Assembly: GCF_020169415.1 (NCBI RefSeq)
Contig: NZ_JAIULG010000016.1
Coordinates: 1-64,000, forward strand
Origin: Tsukamurella sp. M9C
GTDB lineage: Bacteria; Actinomycetota; Actinomycetes; Mycobacteriales; Mycobacteriaceae
Direction: 5' to 3'
DNA length: 64,000 bases
Under the pieces are notes generated by a model. It made no database searches, was not told where the DNA came from, and saw only the letters and a program-made list of their open reading frames with translations. Made by a program: the position numbers and the translations under genes. Positions 26,007-33,017 of this stretch are shown here, in pieces (within the stretch, counting starts at the first letter, position 1; every line of letters begins with the position of its first letter).

Positions 26007-27641
26007 CTACCGGCCGGCGGCCGCCGCCTCGAACAGCCAGGACATCACCAGCGCACCGGGATCCGGCACGCCGATCACGGCGTCGCCGAGGTAGCTGGCC
26101 CGGCCGCGCGAGGCGGTGCTGTCCGCCGTCGCCGCCACGCCCTGCGCCGCCGCGGCCGCCGCGTCGGCGAGCGAGCCGCCGGCGTCGAGCACATCGGCGG
26201 CGGGGGAGATCGCATCCACCACCGTCTTGTCGCCGACCCGTGCGCCGCCCAGTTCGACCACCGCGTCGAGCCCGGCGCGCACGCCGCGCGCGAAGCCGGC
26301 ACCGTCGGCCTGCAGGGCCCGGCCGAGCTCGGTGAAGAAGGTCCCGAAGACGGCGCCCGAGGTGCCGCCCGCGCGCACCAGGTACGACGTGGACATGGCG
26401 TCGAGGACCTCGCCGTCGGTACCGCGCAGGGGGAGCGGGAAATGGCCGAGCGCGGCGGCCATGTTGGTGCCGAAGTCGCCGTCGCCGGCCTTGCGGTCCA
26501 GCTCCGTCAGCTCGTCCACCGACCGCTGCACTCGGTCGACGAAGTCCGACAGCCAGACGTTCGGCTCGCCGGTGTCGGCGGAGTCGTCCGGCCGGGACTG
26601 CGCGAGCGGGTCCAGGTACGACGGCGCCGTGGCCGCGTTCGGCCAGCCCGGCGCGGACGTGGGCGCGTCCCACAGCGCGACGAGCTCGTCGTCGAGGGGG
26701 ACCACCGTGAGGGAGGCGCCGGCCATGTCGAGGGCGGTGACGAGGCGCCCGACCAGCGAGCGCGCGACCTCGATCCCGCGCTCGCCGAGCTGTTTGACCG
26801 CCTCGGCGAAGATCACGCCGGTCTCCAGGTCGGTGACCGCGCCCAGGTTGTTGACCACGACCAGCGCGCGGTCGCCGGAGCCGAGGCCGGTGCCGGGCAG
26901 GATCCGCGCCAGCAGGTCGGTGACGATCTCCTCGGCGGCGGTCGCGGGCCGCTCGTCGCGGGCGCGCTCGCCGTGGATGCCGACGCCGAAGGCCATGTGC
27001 CCGGCGGGCAGGTCGAACGACGGGGCGTCGGAGCCCGGCACGTTGCAGGCGGAGAAGGAGACGGCCATGGAGCGGGCGCGGGCCGCGGCCCGGCGGCCGA
27101 CCGCGGCCACCTCCGCGAGCGACGATCCCCGGTCGGCGGCCGCGCCGCAGATCTTCTCCACGATGACCGTGGCCGCGGTGCCGCGCCGCCCGGGGCCGGA
27201 GGTGTCCTCGGTGGCGACGTCGTCGTCGACCAGCACGAACTCGGTGGCGACGGCCGGCGCGTCGCCGTCGGGGGCGCCGACGAGGCGGCGGGCGACGGCG
27301 AAGTTCATCACGTCGCCGGTGTAGTTCTTCACCACGTGCACGACGCCGGCGCCGGTGTCCACCGCGCGGGTCGCGGCCGCCACCTGCACGGCGTTGGGGG
27401 AGGTGAAGATCAGGCCCGGGCAGGCCGCGTCGAGCATGCCCGCGCCGATCAGCCCCACGTGCATCGGCTCGTGCCCGGAGCCGCCGCCGGAGACCACGGC
27501 GACGCCGGAGGCCCGGGGCGTGCGGCGGGCGACGAAGCCCGCGTCGTGCCAGGCCGCGTCGGGGTGGGCTGCGAGGACGCCCCGCAGCCCGTCGGTGAAG
27601 AGGGATCCGGCGGAGTTCTCGAAGCGCGCGCGATGGGTCAC
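26007..27641 (-). CDS. Dihydroxyacetone kinase, fused DhaK-DhaL (ATP-dependent)
   Basis: The 544-residue protein contains DhaK (about 1-325) with SGGGSGHEPMHVG, VHVVKNYTGDVMNF and the substrate-binding His region FGVGIHGE, fused to DhaL (about 365-544) with KAGDGDFGTNM, whose Asp residues hold Mg-ATP. Single-chain enzymes of this form phosphorylate dihydroxyacetone with ATP. It is convergent with mftG. TAACGT ends 6 nt before the GTG, suggesting a leaderless transcript. A dihydroxyacetone source could be mycofactocin-dependent glycerol oxidation, which is conjecture. Confidence 0.9.
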   Translation of the reverse strand: MTHRARFENSAGSLFTDGLRGVLAAHPDAAWHDAGFVARRTPRASGVAVVSGGGSGHEPMHVGLIGAGMLDAACPGLIFTSPNAVQVAAATRAVDTGAGVVHVVKNYTGDVMNFAVARRLVGAPDGDAPAVATEFVLVDDDVATEDTSGPGRRGTAATVIVEKICGAAADRGSSLAEVAAVGRRAAARARSMAVSFSACNVPGSDAPSFDLPAGHMAFGVGIHGERARDERPATAAEEIVTDLLARILPGTGLGSGDRALVVVNNLGAVTDLETGVIFAEAVKQLGERGIEVARSLVGRLVTALDMAGASLTVVPLDDELVALWDAPTSAPGWPNAATAPSYLDPLAQSRPDDSADTGEPNVWLSDFVDRVQRSVDELTELDRKAGDGDFGTNMAAALGHFPLPLRGTDGEVLDAMSTSYLVRAGGTSGAVFGTFFTELGRALQADGAGFARGVRAGLDAVVELGGARVGDKTVVDAISPAADVLDAGGSLADAAAAAAQGVAATADSTASRGRASYLGDAVIGVPDPGALVMSWLFEAAAAGR

Positions 27642-27650
27642 GGCTTCACG

Positions 27651-28082
27651 TTAGCGAGGTATGTGCAACTCCGCGTGGCCTTCCCGGATGACCGTGAACG
27701 CCGACGTGGGGAACTTGGCGAAGGTGAAGGTGGGGTCGAGGATCTGCGCCGCCTCGGCGAGCCCGGGGTCGTGGCCCACCACGAGCACCGTCGTCGCGTC
27801 GCCCCGTTCCGCCTCCACGATGTCGAGGATCTCGGCGCCCGTCGCCCCGTACAGCGCGGGCAGGTGGCGCACCGGCGCGTCGACGGCGGCCCGCTCCAGC
27901 GTCGCCTGCGCGCGCTCGGCGGTCGAGCACAGCACCAGGTCCACGTCGTGCCCGTACCGGCGGATCGCCTTGCCGGCGAGCCCGGCCTGCCGGACGCCGC
28001 GCGGCGCGAGCGGGCGGTCGTGATCCTTCACCTTGTCGGGGTACGCGGACTTGCCGTGCCGCAGCAGGATCAGGGTGTCCAT
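27651..28082 (-). CDS. SixA-like histidine phosphatase, copy 1
   Basis: The 143-residue product has LILLRHGKSAYPD at the start (catalytic His), DRPLAPRGVRQ, LVLCSTAERAQAT and VVGHDPGLAE with the second His, the pattern of SixA-type phosphohistidine phosphatases. The ATG at 28082 lies 7 nt after a TAGGGT box; a GTG three codons upstream is possible. A related gene is immediately upstream on the same strand. The target phosphoprotein is unknown. Confidence 0.85.
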   Translation of the reverse strand: MDTLILLRHGKSAYPDKVKDHDRPLAPRGVRQAGLAGKAIRRYGHDVDLVLCSTAERAQATLERAAVDAPVRHLPALYGATGAEILDIVEAERGDATTVLVVGHDPGLAEAAQILDPTFTFAKFPTSAFTVIREGHAELHIPR

Positions 28083-28092
28083 ATCGGACACC

Positions 28093-28545
28093 CTACGGGG
28101 TGAACCAGGACAGCATCCGTCCCGAACCGGGCGCCGCCGGGCCGTCGTCGAGGTCCAGCAGCACGACGGTGCCCGGCGCGAAGCCCGGGAGCTCCGCGCC
28201 CGGGTCGAGTTGCGCCGCCGCCTCGGGGAGGCCGGGGAAGTGCGCCACCACCAGCAGCACGTCGACGTCCCCGGGGACGCCGTTGATCTCGTCCAGCACG
28301 CGGCGGCCCGGGCACTCGTAGAGCTCCTCGGTCGCCGTCATCGGGCAGCGCAGGTCCATCGCGTGGAAGGTCTCGACGGTGCGCCGCGCGGACGAGACGA
28401 GCGCGTGACCGGGTTCGAGGCCCTGCTCGGCGAGCCAGGCCGCGGACCGTCGGGCCTGGTCGCGACCGTTCGCGCTGATCGGGCGGGCCTCGTCGGGGAT
28501 CGACACGCCCGACTCGCCGTGTCGCATGAGCGCCAGCACCGTCAT
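28093..28545 (-). CDS. SixA-like histidine phosphatase, copy 2
   Basis: The 150-residue product carries LALMRHGESGVS, ARPISANGRDQARR, ALVSSARRTVET and VVAHFPGLPE. It parallels the gene at 27651 but with GHDPG changed to AHFPG. The second catalytic His is kept. A local duplication is likely. It is divergent from the small membrane protein at 28586, with 40 bases between. Confidence 0.8.
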   Translation of the reverse strand: MTVLALMRHGESGVSIPDEARPISANGRDQARRSAAWLAEQGLEPGHALVSSARRTVETFHAMDLRCPMTATEELYECPGRRVLDEINGVPGDVDVLLVVAHFPGLPEAAAQLDPGAELPGFAPGTVVLLDLDDGPAAPGSGRMLSWFTP

Positions 28546-28585
28546 GCCCCGATCTTGCCCTGCCGGGAATGCGTACATTGGTGAC

Positions 28586-28798
28586 ATGGCTGGAAAAGAG
28601 CTCGATCCCGCGCGCAAGAAGGCCGCGCTGGACGTCGTGAAGCAGCACCCGGGGATGGTCGCGGCGATGGCCGCGCCCGCGCTGGTGGTCGTCGCCGTCG
28701 GCTGGTTCATCGGTGGTGCGGGCCTCGGCCTGCTCCTGCTGGTGGCGTTCGGCGTGCTCGGCGCCGTCGGCCTGTCGCGGCTGCTGCGCGCCCGGTAG
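28586..28798 (+). CDS. Small hydrophobic membrane protein
   Basis: This 70-residue protein has a charged N-terminus of about 25 residues and then two adjoining hydrophobic segments (about 26-42 and 44-64), ending in RLLRAR. I do not recognise a named family. A TACATT box ends 6 nt before the ATG, which supports the start. It is followed after two bases by the S4-domain gene, so the two are probably cotranscribed. Confidence 0.65.
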   Translation: MAGKELDPARKKAALDVVKQHPGMVAAMAAPALVVVAVGWFIGGAGLGLLLLVAFGVLGAVGLSRLLRAR

Positions 28799-28800
28799 TC

Positions 28801-29157
28801 GTGCGGGTCGACGCCTGGCTGTGGGCGGTGCGGCTGACCAAGACTCGGTCGGCCGCCGCCACGGCTTGCCGTGGCGGGCACGTGCGCGTCAACGGCGCCA
28901 CCGCCAAACCGGCTCAGCACATCGTGGTGGGCGACGAGGTGCGGCTGCGGCTCGCCGGACGGGAGCGGATCGTCGAGGTCGCGACCCTCATCCCCAAGCG
29001 GGTCGGCGCGCCCGTCGCCGCCACCTGCTACCTCGACCACAGCCCGCCGCCCCCGCCCCGGGAGATCGTGCTGTCCATGCCGCAGCGCGATCGGGGTGCG
29101 GGACGCCCCACCAAGCGCGAGCGGCGCGAGACCGACCGGCTGCTGGGGCGCGAATGA
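28801..29157 (+). CDS. S4 RNA-binding domain protein (Hsp15/HslR-like)
   Basis: The 118-residue product starts with an S4 domain (VDAWLWAVRLTKTRSAAATA, then GGHVRVNGATAKPAQHIVVGDEV, about 2-45) and ends in a basic, Arg-rich tail. Hsp15 proteins bind stalled 50S subunits carrying nascent chains. The length fits. The start is GTG, and the stop overlaps the acetyltransferase start as ATGA. Confidence 0.85.
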   Translation: MRVDAWLWAVRLTKTRSAAATACRGGHVRVNGATAKPAQHIVVGDEVRLRLAGRERIVEVATLIPKRVGAPVAATCYLDHSPPPPPREIVLSMPQRDRGAGRPTKRERRETDRLLGRE

Positions 29158-29693
29158 CGGCGCCGATGCAGGAGCGCGTGCGTCGCGCGGCGCCCGGCGA
29201 CGCCGGCGCCGTGGCCGCGCTCGCGGCACGCACCTTCCCGCTGGCGTGCCCGCCCACGCTGGCGCGCGAGCACGTCGCGGACTTCGTGGCGACGCACCTC
29301 AGCGAGGCCGAGTTCGACCGCCACCTGGCCGATCCCGACCACCGGGTCCTCGTGGTCGACGGTGCCGACGGCCCCGTCGGGTACGTCCTGGTGCTGCACG
29401 GCGCGCACGACGAGGGGCCCGCGGCGCTGCGCGGCGCACCGTCGGCCTACCTGTCCAAGCTCTACGTGGACCCGGACCACCACGGCGGCGGGGTCGCCCG
29501 CGCCCTGCTCGACGCCGTCCGCGCCGACGCCGCGGGCCTGCCCGTGTGGCTCGGCGTGAACGCCGACAACGCCCGGGCCAAGCGGTTCTACGCCAAGTCG
29601 GGGTTCGTGACGGCGGGGGTGCGCGAGTTCACCGTCGGCGGAACGACCTTCGTCGACGACGTGCTCGTCCTCGAGGACTCCCTGGGGGAGTAG
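29154..29693 (+). CDS. GNAT family N-acetyltransferase
   Basis: The 179-residue product has the GNAT core: VRRAAPGDAGAVAAL at the start, YLSKLYVDPDHHGGGVARALLDAV (acetyl-CoA pyrophosphate-binding loop, here HHGGGVA) near 100-123, and VNADNARAKRFYAKSGF. The substrate is unknown. The last 106 bases are antisense to the 3' end of the cyclase gene that runs toward it. Confidence 0.85.
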   Translation: MTAPMQERVRRAAPGDAGAVAALAARTFPLACPPTLAREHVADFVATHLSEAEFDRHLADPDHRVLVVDGADGPVGYVLVLHGAHDEGPAALRGAPSAYLSKLYVDPDHHGGGVARALLDAVRADAAGLPVWLGVNADNARAKRFYAKSGFVTAGVREFTVGGTTFVDDVLVLEDSLGE

Positions 29694-31213
29694 AGGCGGG
29701 TGTTCTCGTCGCGGCCGCGCAGCTCCAGCTCGTCCGTGAACCGCCAGTGCTGCGACTCGGCCTCGCGGGCGCCCATGATCGCCGGCTCGGACGCCACCGG
29801 CAGCGAGGTGTCGCGCTTGGCGACCTCGGACAGGCGCGCCGACTCGTTGACCGGGTCGCCGATCACGGTGTACTCGTAGCGTTCGATCGCGCCGACGTTG
29901 CCCGCCACGACCACGCCGTAGGAGACCCCGATCCCGGCCCGCAGGTCCGGCACCGCCGCGGGCAGGCGGTCCGCGATGAGCCGCGAGGTGCGCAGGGCCC
30001 CGCCCGCCGGATCCGGGTGCGGCAGCGGCGCGCCGAAGACCGCGAGCACCGCGTCGCCCTCGAACTTGTTGACCAGGCCGTCGTTCTCCTCGACGGCGGT
30101 CACGATGACCTCGAAGAACCGGTTGAGCAGCTCGACCACCTCGGTCGCGGGCCGCTGCCGTGCCAGCGTCGTCGAGCCCACGACGTCGATGAAGAGCACG
30201 CCGACGACCTCCTCGGAACCGCCGAGCTGGACGCCCCAGCCGAGCGCCGCTTCCGCGACGTCGCGGCCCACGTGCCGGCCGAACAGGTCCCGCAGCCGCT
30301 CCCGCTCGGCGAGGCCGGTGGTCATCTCGTTGAACCCGGCCTGCAGCTCGCCCATGTCGGAGCCGTCGAAGATGCGCACGGCTACGTCGGTCTCGCCGTC
30401 GCGGACGCGGCGGATCGCGCCGCCGAGGACGCGCAGGGGCGCGATCAGGGCGTCGATGTTGAGCAGGCTGATGAGCGGTCCGGTGAGCAGCGCGATCGCG
30501 GCCAGTGCCGCGACGGCGACGAAGATGTCGAGCTTGGTGGTGTCGTCGCGGAAGGTGCCGAACAGCACCACGAGGAAGATGCCCAGGATCGGCACGCCCG
30601 AGCCGATCGCCCAGGCGGTGGCGGCCCGCATCCGCAGCCGGCCCTTGCGCGGTGCGCGGTACCCGGCCTCCAGCGCCGCCGCGGCCGCGGGGCGCAGCGC
30701 GAACTCCGTGATCTGGTACGAGATGGCGCACACGACGACCCCGGACAGGCCCGTGACCAGCGCGATCTTGGGGATCAGGTCGGGGTTGATGGCGCCGTAG
30801 CCGACGGTCATCACGACGGTGCCGACGCCCCACAGCAGCGCCTCCAGGGCGGTCAGGCGCCACGGCCCGACGATCGCCGCCTTCGCCTGCGCCGCGTTCG
30901 GCTCCTCGCGGCGGATCGACCAGCGCAGCGACCGGACCAGCCGGACGGTGCCGATCGTCGCGCCGAGCACGAAGGCGATCCCGATGTACAGCGGCACCAC
31001 CAGGTAGTTCATCCACCAGGCGTCCCACGGGATCGACGGCTCCGGGATGCCGACGGTGGCCAGCGCGATGGCCAGGCCGACGCCGATGAGGTTGGCGACA
31101 ACCACGCCGATGGTGATCACCAGCTGCACCCGGACGCGGGTCAGGCGGGAGCTGTCGTCGGCCGACCCCAGGAGGATCGAACCGTAGTCGGCGCGGAGCC
31201 GGGGCAGCTTCAT
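29588..31213 (-). CDS. Membrane-bound class III adenylate/guanylate cyclase with HAMP domain
   Basis: The 541-residue protein has about six N-terminal membrane helices, a HAMP linker (LIAPLRVLGGAIRRVRDG to FNEMTTGLAERERL, about 255-305) and a catalytic domain with metal Asp in VLFIDVVGSTTLA near 340, FEGDAVLAVFGAP, and the transition-state Asn/Arg in GDPVNESARL. This matches the mycobacterial Rv1318c/Rv3645-type cyclases. The last 35 or so residues are encoded antisense to the acetyltransferase gene and have no family character. TAACTT ends 6 nt before the ATG. Confidence 0.88.
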   Translation of the reverse strand: MKLPRLRADYGSILLGSADDSSRLTRVRVQLVITIGVVVANLIGVGLAIALATVGIPEPSIPWDAWWMNYLVVPLYIGIAFVLGATIGTVRLVRSLRWSIRREEPNAAQAKAAIVGPWRLTALEALLWGVGTVVMTVGYGAINPDLIPKIALVTGLSGVVVCAISYQITEFALRPAAAAALEAGYRAPRKGRLRMRAATAWAIGSGVPILGIFLVVLFGTFRDDTTKLDIFVAVAALAAIALLTGPLISLLNIDALIAPLRVLGGAIRRVRDGETDVAVRIFDGSDMGELQAGFNEMTTGLAERERLRDLFGRHVGRDVAEAALGWGVQLGGSEEVVGVLFIDVVGSTTLARQRPATEVVELLNRFFEVIVTAVEENDGLVNKFEGDAVLAVFGAPLPHPDPAGGALRTSRLIADRLPAAVPDLRAGIGVSYGVVVAGNVGAIERYEYTVIGDPVNESARLSEVAKRDTSLPVASEPAIMGAREAESQHWRFTDELELRGRDENTRLYSPRESSRTSTSSTKVVPPTVNSRTPAVTNPDLA

Positions 31214-31233
31214 GCTGCTAAGTTACCGGGTCA

Positions 31234-32007
31234 TCACCGCCAGACGGGGGCGCGTTTCTCCAGGAACGCCGTCATACCCTCCTGCGCGTCCGGGATCATC
31301 GCGTTGGTCGCCATCACCTCGGACATGGCGGCGTAGGCGTCCGGCTCGGTCCGATCGATCTGGTCGTAGAAGGCGCGCTTGCCGATCGCCAGCGTTGCGC
31401 CGCTGGATTCCGCGATGCGGTGCGCCAGGCCGGTGACGGTCGCCTCGAGCTGGTCGGCGGGGACGGCGGCGTTGATCAGGCCCCACTCGACCGCGGTCTC
31501 GGCGTTGATCATCTCGCCGGTCAGCAGCATCTGCATCGCGCGCTTGCGGCCGACGGCCCGGGTGAGCGGGATCATCGGCGTCGAGCAGAACAGCCCGATC
31601 TTCACGCCGGGCGTCGAGAACCGCGCGTCGGAGGTCGCGATCGCCAGGTCGCAGGTCGCCACGAGCTGGCAGCCGGCGGCCAGCGCCATGCCCTGCACCT
31701 GCGCGATCACGGGCTGCCGCACGCGGTGCACCGCGGCCATGAGGTCGGTGCAGGCGGCGAAGATCTCGCGCTCCTCGTCGAGGGTGCGGCCGACCATCTC
31801 GCTCAGGTCGTGGCCCGCCGAGAACGCCGGCCCCTCGGCGCGGATCACGATGACCCGCACCGCGGGGTCGGCGTCGAAGCCGTCGAGCGCGGCGGTGGCC
31901 GCCCGCATCGTGGCGAGCGAGAGGGGGTTGCGCCGCCCGGCGGCCCCGAGGGTGAGGACCCCCAGGCCGTCGGCGACGTGCGTGCGAATCGGTGCGGCGT
32001 CCGTCAT
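31234..32007 (-). CDS. Enoyl-CoA hydratase/isomerase family protein
   Basis: The 257-residue protein is a crotonase: FSAGHDLSEM near residue 63 (oxyanion hole), VIAQVQGMALAAGCQLVATCDLAIAT near 98-123 and FSTPGVKIGLFCSTP. The second catalytic Glu of true hydratases, usually near 144, is not clear here, so an isomerase, hydrolase or other crotonase activity is possible. TACCGT ends 6 nt before the ATG. Confidence 0.85.
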   Translation of the reverse strand: MTDAAPIRTHVADGLGVLTLGAAGRRNPLSLATMRAATAALDGFDADPAVRVIVIRAEGPAFSAGHDLSEMVGRTLDEEREIFAACTDLMAAVHRVRQPVIAQVQGMALAAGCQLVATCDLAIATSDARFSTPGVKIGLFCSTPMIPLTRAVGRKRAMQMLLTGEMINAETAVEWGLINAAVPADQLEATVTGLAHRIAESSGATLAIGKRAFYDQIDRTEPDAYAAMSEVMATNAMIPDAQEGMTAFLEKRAPVWR

Positions 32008-32023
32008 CCCTCGACGGTAACCA

Positions 32024-32509
32024 CTACACCTCGCCGTCCGCGAGGAGTCGGTCGAGCTTGGCGTAGCCGTCGACGATGCCGACCTCCATGCCGCTGGCCA
32101 GCATGCCGTCGCGGCTCTCGAAGCTGTCGAGCAGCGAGACGGCGCGCAGCCGCGTGCGCCCGTCGCCGAGGTCCTCGAAGGTCATGGTCTCCAGCGACAC
32201 CCCGTCGGGCATGTCGTCGTAGGTGAAGGTCTGCACGATCCGGTCCTCTCGAACGTCGTGGAAGCTGCCGTGGAAGGCGTACCGCTCGTCGCCGCGCTTG
32301 CTGACGTAGGACCAGCTGCCGCCGGTGCGCGCGTCCCAGTGCTCGATCTCGGTGTCGATGTCCGACGGTCCCACCCAGCGGGTGTAGATCTCGGGGTCGG
32401 TGTGGGCCCGGAACAACTGCGCCGGCGTCGCCTGGAAGTCTCGGGTGATGGTGACCGTGGGGAGGGTGGTGGAGGCCTCGATGCCGGCCTCGGCGTTGAC
32501 GATGGTCAT
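32024..32509 (-). CDS. SRPBCC (AHSA1/START-like) family protein
   Basis: The 161-residue product has the START-like fold pattern: ITRDFQATPAQLFRAHTDPEIYTRWVGP at 20-47, GGSWSYV and a C-terminal long helix (MEVGIVDGYAKLDRLL). Such proteins bind hydrophobic ligands and are commonly paired with an ArsR regulator. Here the ArsR gene stop overlaps the ATG (ATGA), and GGAGCA is upstream. Confidence 0.88.
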   Translation of the reverse strand: MTIVNAEAGIEASTTLPTVTITRDFQATPAQLFRAHTDPEIYTRWVGPSDIDTEIEHWDARTGGSWSYVSKRGDERYAFHGSFHDVREDRIVQTFTYDDMPDGVSLETMTFEDLGDGRTRLRAVSLLDSFESRDGMLASGMEVGIVDGYAKLDRLLADGEV

Positions 32510-32877
32510 GATGCTGCTCCTTGTTCGGTGGTGTCGGTGGGGTTCTCTTGTGCGTTCAATTCGGCCAGCACCGCGTCGAGGCGCTGGTAGCGCTGTTCGG
32601 CGCGGCGGCGGTACCGCTCGATCCACCCGTTCATGAGGTCGAAGACCTCCGCCTCCAGGTGGGCGGGCCGCGCCTGGGCGCGGCGGGTCCTGCTGATCAG
32701 GCCGGCGTTCTCGAGCACGGTGAGGTGTTTCGAGACGGCCTGGATGCTCACGTCGTAGCGCTCCGCGATCTCCGTGAGCGTGGCGTCGCCGTCCGAGAGG
32801 CGGGCGACGATGTCGCGGCGCGTGGGGTCCGCGAGTGCCGCGAACGCCTTGGACAGGTCGTCGATGTCGTCGTTCGT
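32506..32877 (-). CDS. ArsR family regulator with a probable ACG start codon
   Basis: Conceptual translation from 32877 gives a 123-residue ArsR protein: DLSKAFAALADPTRRDIVARL, then the recognition helix TEIAERYDVSIQAVSKHLTVL and a helical C-terminus. A stop lies five codons upstream and no ATG, GTG or TTG occurs before Val43, which is inside the helix-turn-helix. An AAGGAGG ribosome site lies six bases before an ACG codon, just where ATG is expected. Either ACG initiates, or the start has mutated or been misread. Two matched operators lie upstream. Confidence 0.75.
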   Translation of the reverse strand, partial: TNDDIDDLSKAFAALADPTRRDIVARLSDGDATLTEIAERYDVSIQAVSKHLTVLENAGLISRTRRAQARPAHLEAEVFDLMNGWIERYRRRAEQRYQRLDAVLAELNAQENPTDTTEQGAAS

Positions 32878-32894
32878 GGTGCACCTCCTTCGTG

Positions 32895-32912
32895 TTCAAC
32901 CAATCTGTTGAA
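32895..32912. promoter_or_regulatory. ArsR operator 1: TTCAAC-N6-GTTGAA
   Basis: Perfect six-base arms flank six bases just downstream of the predicted -10, covering the transcription start of the ArsR-SRPBCC operon. An identical pair of arms lies at 32941-32958. Confidence 0.75.
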
Positions 32913-32916
32913 TACG

Positions 32917-32945
32917 ACGGTACGCCCTCTCCTCCCGTTGTTCAA
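32917..32945 (-). promoter_or_regulatory. Promoter of the ArsR-SRPBCC operon
   Basis: Read on the minus strand, TTGAAC (32945-32940) and TACCGT (32922-32917) are 17 bases apart. The -35 overlaps operator 2 and the start lies in operator 1, so bound repressor would block both ends of the promoter. Confidence 0.65.
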
Positions 32946-32958
32946 CCCCTGAGTTGAA
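32941..32958. promoter_or_regulatory. ArsR operator 2: TTCAAC-N6-GTTGAA
   Basis: A second copy of the same inverted arms, 46 bases centre-to-centre from operator 1. It lies 60 bases before the ABC transporter gene at 33018, which could also feel this site. Confidence 0.7.
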
Positions 32959-33017
32959 AAAGGTTCGACATGACGGTCCGCGGCGCGCCGGGCCGATGCC
33001 GGTGCTAAGAACGACGC

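Noticed and set aside
29154-29693. Acetyltransferase as a false frame because of overlap with the cyclase
   Set aside because: It has a complete GNAT motif set and an ATGA overlap with the S4 gene; the odd part is the cyclase tail instead.
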